IMG/VR virus record: IMGVR_UViG_3300020190_000137
Coordinates: 1-40,063 of that record
Length of the DNA: 40,063 bases
Reading direction: 5' to 3' (one strand)
DNA from: a virus
A program made the position numbers and the translations under genes. Positions 24,836 to 36,800 of the stretch are shown in pieces (position 1 is the stretch's first letter; every line of letters starts with the position of its first letter). Below the pieces are notes generated by a model. The model did no database searches and was not told the DNA's origin. It worked only from the letters and a program-made list of their open reading frames with translations.

Positions 24836-24843
24836 TATTTATA
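24836..24843 (-). promoter_or_regulatory. T4-type late promoter box upstream of gp8
   Basis: Perfect TATAAATA on the minus strand, placed directly after the gp7 stop codon and 19 nt before the gp8 ATG. The transcript leader would be only about 12 nt and A-rich (AAAAAAGATATTAATATG up to the start). It can drive gp8 and the 1209-aa gene independently of the 12.5-kb gp7 gene. Confidence 0.68.
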
Positions 24844-27800
24844 CTACCCAAGATCTTTTTTAAGAGCTCCACTGTCTCTAAGACCATATTCCCTTCTTTG
24901 AATAGTTGGGAATGTTGTTAGACCTGCATCAACTCTCAGCCCAGTTACCCCAATAGAAATTGGTGATGATGCTCTGGTGAATCCAGAAAGTCTTCCCCAA
25001 GAGAATCTACCACAGATATTTGTGGGTGATCCTGTAGTTCCCAATCCAACAACACTGGTCGTTGAAAGAATATTAGAATCAATTTGAGCATTGGAACCAT
25101 TAGTTGTAATTGCGTTTACAATATAAACATTATCTAAAAATGTTGTCCCAATACCAACTATTGAAGTATTTAAAGTATTAATAGATGTAACTCCAGAACC
25201 AACTCCAGTATTATAAATGTAAATTGGATATCCAATTAAAAGTTCAGTAAAAGGATTTGCTGCTGCTTCTGGAATATTCACAAAGAATCTCAATGCTAGT
25301 GGATTTGAACCAGTTCCTGTGGTTGTTGTAATTCCGGTAATAATTCCAGCAAATCCTTGAACTGTGGTAATCTTAGAAATATTTTCATATATTATATTTT
25401 GTATTGGTGCAAGAACATTTGGTATTATTGAGGTTGTATAACCAAAACCAGGATTTATTATTGAAGTAGAAGTAATTGTTCCACCAGCACCAATTGTTGC
25501 TGTTGCTGTTGCTGTTGTACCTATACCAACACCAATAGTCTTTGGCGGAGCTATGGATAAAGTAATCGTTGCACCACTATATCCCGAACCGCCAGTATTA
25601 ATCGTTAACCCACTAATAGTTCCACCAGCAGAAACTGTTGCAGTAAAAGATGCTCCTACTGGATCAGTATTGATTCCAACAAGAGTATTAACACCAACAA
25701 TTATTGCACCAAAGTTTATTATCTCAATATTAGTTAGAGCATCATTTTCTTCATAATTAAAGAATTGAGCATCATCTACAAAAATTTCAGTATCTGAAAT
25801 AGATAGATTTCCAATTACTTTTGCAGTTGGATAAACTAAACTTTCAATAGAATCTCTTGACTTATGAATATATTCATTTGCAATAATTTTATCTACTTTT
25901 TGTTTAGTCCAATTAATTGGTTTAAAGTTGATTGAATCAATTCCAATATCTGTATAAATGTCTGTTTCAACTTTATTTGCAGAACGTATATTTACTACTG
26001 TTCTATTTTTTTGTTCTATTGTTCCAATAATAAAATCATTCTTATTAAGTTTTAAAGTGTCTCCAGATTTTACAGTTTCAGTGACATTTACCTGCCTACT
26101 ATCTTCATTTCTTGTTCCTCTGTAGAAGAATATATCTACTTTATCATTGATAGTTGGAGCTATTGTGAATATAAAAGAAGATCCCCCGTCAAATTCATAA
26201 TTTGCACCTGGATTTTGAATTACTCCATTTACAAAAATTAAGAGTAAGGTATTAAGATCAATTTCTACAGACTCTGCATTATTCTCATCTTTCTCAAAAC
26301 TTAACAAATCTCCATTATAAACTAGTGGAAATCTAACTCTGGATCCATTTTGAAGATCTTTTATTGAATCAATGTAATCAAGTTCTCCAAACTGCCAGGC
26401 AGAGAATGAATCGTTGAAGATTTCTAAAACTTCAAAAGTGCAGTCTATGAGTGGAGATGAAAGATTCTTATCAGTTACTAACCCAACTGGTTTAAATACA
26501 TCACCTTTTTTGAATCCATAACCAGGTCTAGAAATTTTAAATGATTTTACTTCAAATAATGTGGAACCTATTCCTGTAGTAGAACTTGCTCCAACTTCGA
26601 GATTAAGTAGTAATCCATCGCCTGTGGTTGTGGTTGTTCCTATACCAAGTCTAGAAACTCCAATCACTGAAAGATTTTCATAATTTGGTTCCGAAACAAA
26701 GATTTTTGGATTAACGTATCCGGTTCCACCAGAAACTACATTAAAAGATAATGTCCCTCCAGCACCAACTGTAGCAGTGATATTAGCAGCAGTCCCCGAA
26801 TGACTAGAATCAGTAATACCAATGGAAACAACACCACGATATCCAGATCCATTAATGTCTGTTGTTCCCAGTCCAACTGATGTAACAGCACCACCAGACA
26901 CAACTGCAGTTACAGAGGCACCAACCAACGGAGCAAATCCTAGTCCAGGTGTAGATGCAAGAGAAACAATAACTCCCCCTCTTGGTAATTGATTTTGATT
27001 TACATCAAATGGAGAAATATAAACATCCTGACCAATTGCCGTTGTTGTTATTCCTGTAAATACTACACTAGATATTCCAGAATTTTGAATAAATCTATAA
27101 TTATTGTTAGCATTATTAGATGTCGTTGGTGTTTGGAATACATTATTGATAAACAATAAACCACTACCAGTTTCAATTCCAGTGATATTTGAACCTTGAA
27201 CAGAAAGTTTATAAGTTTGTCCTATACCTGTAAAGTCATTTGAAATATTGTCATATATTAAATTCTTCGTGTAGTCTTTACGCAAATAAACTCGTCCACC
27301 AAAAGTTGATTTTACATATGGAATATTAGAATTATCAACTGTCTCACTTAAATTTCCTTTTGGAGCTTCGGTGAAGTGAATTCGATTATTGACAATGTTG
27401 AATGAACCAGTGTGTACTCTGATTTCAGTTCCATCGGTGTGGGTGGTTGCTAAAGTTCCAACAAAACCTCTTTTAGATTGAATAAGATTAAATGTGCCTA
27501 TTCCCGTGATTGGTCCTGTTGAAGTTGTTCCTAGTCCTACAGAAATAACTTCAATAAACTCATCATCTATTTTTAATATATTTTTTGGCACTATTGAAGA
27601 AATACCAGATATTGCAAAGTGTGTTGAAATTGCACTAACTTGTCCATTATTGTTTATCAGAGTATAATTTATTGGTGTGTATGATATTGGACTTTGAACT
27701 ATTCCATCAATAACAATAACTGATTTTTCAAGTTTTTTACGCATTTCAAGTTGATGTGCATTTCCAGTTGCAGTATTAGTAAATGTAAACGCTGCTCCAA

Positions 27801-30800
27801 CAACATTGCTAGTTCCTTTAGAACCAGAGAGTCTAAATGTACTATTGTCAATTTTAATTGCATAGACAGTTTCTGGTAAAATATTTGTAGAAATTCCAGT
27901 TGTATATGTTTGTCTTATAGAATTACTTGTAGATGCATTTGAAATTGTAATAGCAGTATTTACATTTGTTGCATAGAAAACTCCATTTGTAGTTGAAGCT
28001 GCAGATATTGATGCTGTAATAGAATTAATTCCAATATTTGTTATAGTTCCTAGAGATGTTCCATTTCCAGAGAAAATTCCTGCATTAATTGTAAATAATG
28101 TGGTATTTCCAATTCCAGTTATGACAGTCGAACCACCACCAACTACATTTCCGATAAAGTAAGTATAGTTAGTTCCTATTCCGGTAACAGTTGTTCCAGC
28201 AGCTATTGAAGGTCCTATTATGGTTTGATTTATTGCGATACCTGTTGATGTACTTATTCCGGTTATTGTAGAAAATCCAACAATAAAATCTCCTAAAAAT
28301 ACTGCTCCACCAACTATAGTAGTGCCTATTCCAACAGAAGTTGCAGATACACCAGAAAACGTGGATCCTGGAGTGTATATTAATTCTTCATTGTTTTGGA
28401 AAAAATGATTTGCTATAGTAAAAGTTCCTGTTTGTGGATTTAAAACTGTAGTGTCTGAAGGATTAAAAGTTTTTTCAAAAATAGGAATGCCTTTGTGAGT
28501 TAAATCAAAATTCGTAACATTACTTCTGTTTCCATTAATTCCATTAAATTTTGAAAGATTTAATTGTTCTCTGAAAGTTCCATATGTTAAAGACTGTGGT
28601 ATATTAAGACTATCACTTTGTGTTTGAATGATTTCATTATAAGTTTGAATTAAAATACTGGTTAAAATATTATCATCTGGATAAAACTTCAGAACAAAAT
28701 TATCACCAATTAATTCTGATGAGAAAGTTCCTATTCCAGTAGTGTTTTGACCAGAAAGAAACGGATATTGAACAACATAAGCATCTGTTCCATCGTGTAT
28801 TGATAAAATTTGATGTAATGCAGATGTATTTCCGTAACTAACTCGTGCAATTGTTTTAATTGTAGTGACATCATTTTTAGAAACACTAACTAAAGTTGAT
28901 ATACCAGAAGAAATTTCATAGTTACTTTGTAGTTTTGCAGTGTTTTGGGTTCCTGCTGGTTGTCCAGAAGCAGTGAATGTATAAGTGCCAACTCCAACAG
29001 ATGTTGTTCCAAATCCAACAACTTTACTTCTAACTAAAACTGAGTTGTTTTCAGTACTATTTGTAAAATCTAAAGATAAAACTCCAGAACTTATATTTGC
29101 ACTAAAGGACCCTATGAATCCCCCAGTCGAGAATCCTATCTTTGGTGTATTATCGACATAGTATTGTGAAATATTTGTATCTGTACCATCATGATCGACA
29201 TATAATTCAAAATAATTTCTCTTTTCAGTAGTGGTGTTTATAATTTCAGCGTTAACAAACAATGACTTAATTGTCCCAATTCCGGAAGAAATAATCGTGC
29301 TTGTAGAAGCAACTCCAACAATATTATTAGAACCTGTCAAATTAATAAATCCTATTGTTTGAGTTCCTACACCTGCTAAAGATCCATTAAAATTATTTTT
29401 TAAAATTTTAATATCATAATTTGAATTATAAGGATCTAAAGGATTAAATCTAAGAGATAATGATCCACTGTCAGTTATATTGGCAAAGACATCTCCCAAA
29501 TTGGAATTATATAATGATGCTTTCTCAATTGTGATGATGTCATTAGTCCCCGATGGTAATGTTATTACCTCAGTCACCTGCCTTTGAGTATTAAATGGAT
29601 TGACAATTTGAATTAAAAATCTGTTGTAACCATCATTTAAATTATATTTAAGTAAATCTACATAGTTATCTACATCCTGATTTGTATTATTAAATTGACT
29701 ACTAATGTCATCAATTGTTAGAACTCTATTTGATATACATTTAATATAATCGGTTAGTTTTTTATTTTTTAGTTGAATGAATTTTGATTTATTTGTTAAG
29801 GTATCAACTTCAATTCCAAAATCAAAATTATTGATTGTGTCAACTCTAATTTCGCTAATTAGATTAATTAAGGATTGTCTAATAGTGTTATTTGTCACTC
29901 CAAATCCTACTCTCTTTTTTTTAATAATTTCAGTATCTGCAAAATTCTTAAGACCAGTAGTATGTAAAAGACTATTGACTGGTTCTTTTAAATCTTCAAA
30001 TTCTATAGAACTTTTTACTGTATAAGAAAGATTTTGATAATAATCATTATCTGAAATAATTTGAGTATCATCATTTAATTTTCCGACATCATTAGACCAT
30101 CCACTATCTTTTCTTAAAGAGTAATCAAGTTCAAAAAATGCTCTATTATTTTGAATACTTTTAATGGTTGCTATAGTTCCAGAATCTCTACCTAAGATAA
30201 TATCATTTTCTTTTAATTCATACGTTCCATACACTTTTATTGTATTTTCTAAAATTTTTGTTATGATTAAATCTCTTCCAATATAACTTGATCCCTCACG
30301 AGTCAGAAGTTTTTCTTCAAGAGCAAAGTTTCGTGGAGATTGGGTAACTTTAAATATTGGATAATTTGATTTTTTAATTATTGATGCATATCCATTTTGT
30401 GTTGTTGCTATACCAAGAGCATTAGCACTAATATCAGTTGCTATCCCAACAAGACTAAATGTTACTTGTGCTGGATTACCATTTGTATAATTTGATACTG
30501 TAAAGAATTGGAATTTATGATCTTTAGAATTGAATCCTTTACCAGTATTTCCAATGTTTTGTATACCTTCAACAAATACTTCTTCACCAATTGTAAACAC
30601 ATTGGTTGTAAATCCAACTAGTGGAGTTGCTAAAACACATGTAACTATTCCAGATGAAGATGTAAGACAACTATTAATTCCTATTCCATTACTATTGTTT
30701 ATTGCATAAATTTCATTTGTTATTTCGGATAGTCCTGCTGGAGCAGTAACAATCGTTACAGAAGAAATTGAAGTTCCACTTAGTGAAGGTTTTAATACAC

Positions 30801-33800
30801 CATTATCATAAATTGTTCCAGTTTCTGGATTTACTATGACTAAATCCGGAGTAGAAGTGTAGTTGGAACCACCATATGTTACTTCAACATCTGTAACTTC
30901 ATTTCTGTTAGTTATAATAATCAATGGAGAGATGAATACTTCTGGACTTAAAGTTCTATCCACAGAAAAATCAAATCCAGGATCATCAATAGTTAATTGG
31001 TTAATTCTACCAATAACTGAAGACTGAGGAATTATATCTGCATTAATTCCGTTTGTAGAAGTTATACTTTTAAATTTTGGAAGTTTTTTATATGAGATTC
31101 CTCCAGAAAGAATTTTTAATTTAGCAATTCCACCTTCTTCAGTAGATGAGGTTGTGGAATATTCCAAAGTATCTGTGTTATTTTGAGTATATGTATAAAG
31201 TTCTGGTAGTTTATTGAGTTGAACTTGGAATGAGGTACTGCCAATACCAACTCCAGAAATTGCAAATGAATCTGAATACAGACTATCAACAAATAATATT
31301 TCAGAATAATTTACAACATCTTTATCAGATGTACTAATAAATCCGGTTTTTTCTAGAGAGTAATAAAGTTTTGGTGGTAAAGAATTATTGTAAGTTAAAG
31401 TTAGCGATGCATTGGTGGAAATTCCAACTGTGCCAACACCAATCACACTAAAGGTAGAAGTAGTTCCTGTTGACACAAACTCATTATTAAAATCTTCATC
31501 ATAGAATAATTTTAGTTTATATCCACTGAGTGATGAGTCTGAAACATCAAAAACTAGGTCGTTATTTCTAACTAATGAAATTTGAGGATTAATTTTTGAA
31601 ATTGAATTTAAATTTCCACCAGTTGAAGCAAGACTAACAATTACAGGTGGTTTTGCTACAGAATCGTTATAAGTTTCTGCTAGATTAAAATTATCATCAT
31701 CAATTCTGTAAATATAATATGGTCCAGTTTGCAATCCTGAGATTATTGAATTGGTGGAATTGTAAAATACTTTGTCTCCAGTTTCAAAATTATGAGAATT
31801 AATTTGAATTTGATTTGTACTAGTATTTACTCCAATAGAAGTAAATCCGATTGGATCGATTAATATTTTATCATGGTTAGAATTATATATAACTTTAATT
31901 GAGGTTGCTGTTGTTCCAAGTCCAACAGATCTATTTGATTTTAGAGATAATTTTATAATATCACCAACATTCATTCCATGTGCAGTTGAAACTGCAACTG
32001 TAGAAGTTGCTTTTTGAACTTTTGCTGTTATTTGATTAAAATTAGATTTAATAAAATATTGATAATTTAGTGAATCTTGATTTGGGGTAAATCCAACAAA
32101 ATATAATCCATTTGTACTAGTTGTTAATCCAACTTGAGTTGTAAGACCAATATAATTTGGAGATTTATTGATTACATAGAAGTTTTGTGTTGTTCCTGTT
32201 TGAGGTACATTGAATTGATCCAAGACAAAATTATTTCCACTTGTTGACACTGCAATGGTATTTCCACCCGCTGGTATAACAAGTGTTACAAGTTGATTTG
32301 TTTTAAATGGATGACCTGGTAAATAAATACTTTGTGATGGAATTGATACTAAACTATTTTTTTCTCCAATTTTGTAAGTCGTTGTTGATGTCAATCCAGT
32401 ATTTGTGGCAATACCAATTGCCTGTGTAGGATTGAAATATACAATATCGTTAAGTTTTGATTCAAAATATGGAGTTTTAAGTTCAATAGTAAAACTATCA
32501 GGTTTAGTGAAAATTGGTGTTGATATTGTATGAGCAAATCCAGTCTGTCCTCTTAAAATTCTTATAACTTTATTTTCAGGAAATAAATTGAGAACTTTAA
32601 CTAGTTCAGTTGCTCCAATTCCAAGTGTGGAACCCGCAGAAACATTACTAAAATTGGTAGTGACATATATATCAGTCACAAATCCAACTGCTGCATTTGA
32701 TGGAATTTGTTGAATCAGATATGAAGTTTCTGTTGATATTCCAATTAAATGTGAATTAGTTAATCCAAAAACAAATTTAGATGCTCTAGAAATAATTACC
32801 TTATCTTCATTATTAAGACCATGTGGTAAAGTACCATGTGGTAAAGTACTATGAATTGATACCTGCTCAGAATTTTTCCAAATAACAGTTGTTGAAGGAA
32901 ATGTTTGAACTGTGGTATTGATGCTACTAATTTTTTTACCTTTTACAGAGGAAACTACTACACTTAAACCTGTTCCATCCGTATCCTTGTCATCAAATAC
33001 TGCAATATCTCCAATCTTATAACCTTCACCGGATTGATTGATTATTAAATTATCAACTGGTCCTCTCTTTACAGATTCAATAGTTGCACTTTGAGTAATA
33101 ATTTCATTTGGTTCTAAAATAAAATCATTACTTGAATTTAAATCATAAACTTTATATGGGAATGTGTTTCTAATTAGATTTGAATTATTGAAATCAAAAC
33201 TCTGATTAATATTTTGATTTATTAAAAGTGAGCGATAGGAGTTTCCAATAAAATATGGGAAGATTGAATTTTTATTAGTATTGGAAATAGTTGCAAAGTA
33301 AGCATAAACTCCATTTGGAAATTCTGGAGTTTTAGTAAACCTTCCATTATATTGATCTAAATCTCCAGAATTATTGAAGAGATAATCCTCAACAAAAAAT
33401 CCTGCTGCAAATTCACTAGGTCTGTCTATTACATTGTTAGAGTTTAAAATATATCCAGGATTTAAATATTTTAATGATGAATTTAAATTATTTGGATCTG
33501 AGATTGATGTTGGTCCATAAATTGGATTTCCATCATATGCCCATCCAATTATTGGAGAATGAACAGTTCCAGTGTCATTTGAATTTACGTTTTGTTGGTT
33601 ACTATAATAACCAAGTAAATTATATCCTAGTCCAGGAACTCCTACATTATTTGAAAGAATTTCCTCCCCATGTCTTGCATAGTTATTGACAGTAAGAGAT
33701 CTAACATCAGGTTCAAATATTGCCCCTAGTCCTGGAACTGTAGCATAAACAAAAGTATTTTTCTCAATATATCCTAATCCAGAATTAATAATGATAACAT

Positions 33801-36800
33801 CAGTAACTTTACCATTAGTAACTACAGATCTTAATTTAGCACCTACACCATCTCCTTCAACTATTAAATCTGGTTCAGAAGTATATTTACTTCCACTAAA
33901 AGTAACTTGAACATCAATAATTCTACCGTTTGAAACAATTGGTTTAAACTCTGCTCCAGTTCCTTTTGCAATATTAATATTTGGTCTTTTATGTAGATTT
34001 AAAATCTTTGATCCATATCCGCTTCCTTTTTCATAAAGATAAGTATCAATAATTTTTCCTCTAAGATAAGGTGTAGCAACTATTGTTCCAGTTTGATTAT
34101 TTACAAAAGAAACATTAATAGTTAATTCAATATTTGGATAAGAAAATACCTGATATCCTGATCCTTTTGTTGGTAAATTTATATAATCTCTTCTAGTATA
34201 ATTTGTTTTATTTGTTCCTCCTATACCAGCATCAGATAATCTAAAAGAATCATTATCTACTTTAAGAATATAATAATGATTTGTTGTTGAAGTTATCCCC
34301 GTAGAAGTCGTTAATCCTGAGATAGCAACCGGAATAGTGGTTCCTACACCAACAGCAGTAGTGTAAATAACTTTATCACCATCGACAAAACCATGATTTG
34401 AAAAATTAACAGTTGAATTCTGAGTTGAAATTCCAGATGGAGTTACTTTTAGTGAACGATGTTGATATCCACTACCAGGATCAAGAACTTTGATTGATCT
34501 TAAAGTATTTTGTGCATTATAAAGTTTAAATTTATGAATTCCTGATTTTTGTGCAGTGGTTAAACCAACTGTATTAATTCCACTGTTTAAATCAGAAAGA
34601 TTTGCATAAAGTTTAATTGATGATATTCCCACAACTTGAGCATAATATACTGTACCTTTTACTAAAGTTCCACCATTTAACTTTGATACATCTGTATTGT
34701 TTGCAGATCCAAGAGAGGTTGCAATTCCAACAGGATCATTACCGTTATTATCATAAACTAGAGCCGTTCCAGATACAATTTTAGGATTTTTTGAAAACAT
34801 AATTGTTTCATCATTTGAATTGATACCAAATGATCCACCAGTTAATTCACGTTGTCTTGCATCAAATTCAATTTCACGTTGTCTCATCTCTACAATTGGT
34901 TTAAGAACTGCTCCAGAACCGTTTCCTCCAGAAATTGTAACTGAAGAAACATCTGCAATATCAAAATCTTGTGGATCGACAAATACTTTTTCTACAGATC
35001 CACTTATAACTGGACTTACAAGTGCTGTTGTTCCAGAACTAACGATTGGGTCGGTTACTATTAAAACTGGCGGATTTATTATGTCGTATCCAGTTCCACC
35101 ACTATAAAGTTTTACTTTCTCTAATGGACCATAGTAAATTTTATCAGTAGATTTATAATTTTGGATTTCAACTCCATTAATCAATATTCCTGTGGTTCCA
35201 GGGACAGTTTTTTGATTTTTACCAGTCTTAATATTTTGATTAGACGGGAATTTTTTTAGTGATTTTTGTGGATAAATCCTATCTTCTTTTTGTGAGAATA
35301 ATGTAAAAGTCTGCTTTGTGCCAGATGCATTTCCAAGAGCAAATTCTACAAAAATATTATCATCAATTAATGTTCTTGATTGATATAATTTAATTTTATT
35401 TTTATTATCTCCAGGAGATGGAGTCAATACTTTTACAAAATAGTTACCTGTTTCAAGTCCAACTAAAACTCTCCCTCCAGAATAATAAATTTCATCACCT
35501 GTTATGAATGGAACATCTTCAGTTCCATCAAATGCAATTGTTTGGTATTTTTGAGTTAAAGTATTAAAATCTTTTAAATTATTTTGAGATACCGAATTGA
35601 TTTCGGATTTAATAACTGTTTTAGTTATTTGATAAGAAGGTAATGAATTTGATGCAACATAGAAATATTGCTCACTATCATTATAAAAATTTTGTATATC
35701 AGATGTTACTACATTATTTCCGTAAAATATAGGAGTATTGGAACTAGTTGCAGTATTTAATTTTCTTCTAATTCTATAATTTGTTGTATCTAATTCTGGT
35801 TGTATAAATGAATCATCAACTTTGAATCCACCAGAATTTGGATCTCCAAGATTGTTTAAAGTAACTTCTCTTGTAGTTTGATTAATGTTTGCAACAATGG
35901 CACCAGAATATGCAACTGTTTCTGTGGATCCCTGTAATATATCAACAGTATCTCCAACTTTAAGATTCGATTTATCAGTTTCAGATTCTAATGTGAAAAC
36001 TGAGGTATTGATTCTCTTTACTTCAAAAGAAGAGCTGGTATTATAAACTAATGTATTTGCAAATAATTCTTTGTATGTTTTGTTTTGGGTAGGATTTAAA
36101 ATTATTTCACCAACATGTTTAACATAAATTCTTTCACCCTCATCAGTCAGGTAGATATCAGTAATTGGTTTAAATCCAGATAAAACACCGCCAATTCTAA
36201 ATTTTACTATTTTGGTTAAATCTCCATTTTCATATCCATAAAAGAAATCATCATTACGAATATCATCTCTAGAATTGATAATATTATTAATTCCAGTACA
36301 ACTTAAAAATTGATTTATAGTTTTATCTGCATACGAAATTTTATTATTTCCAGAAATTAAAGTTCCAGTAACACCAAATCCAACAGTAGAATCTACCGTA
36401 ATGACTGAAGAACCAACGGATACTTTTCCAATCACTCTTGTTTTTGGTTGAACATTAAAAATTCCATCTATAAATTCTTTATCATCATACCCAAGAAATA
36501 ATCCAAGTTTGTAATAGCTTCTTGTACCTGTCCTTGTAAAAATTTCTACCTCAGACACTGATGCCTTTGTATTTGGATCCGTGGATTTTATGATAGTTTG
36601 TCCAACTAAATTATTTGGTTCTCCAGAAATTTGTTCGACAATTATAATCTCTCTTCTTAAAAACTTTGCAGTTGAAGGTTTCGTTAGGTAATTTTCTAGA
36701 TCTATTACTTTTGGATCAATTCCATAAAGAACATTGAACAGAATTCTAAATGATTCTTCAGTTCCTTTTGCTTGATAAAAACTTCTTGCCTCTTTAATAA

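Noticed and set aside
25496-25517. GTTGCT hexanucleotide run in gp7
   Set aside because: About three and a half units encoding an alternating Ala/Thr strand; ordinary low-complexity coding sequence in a Thr/Ala-rich protein, not a separate element.
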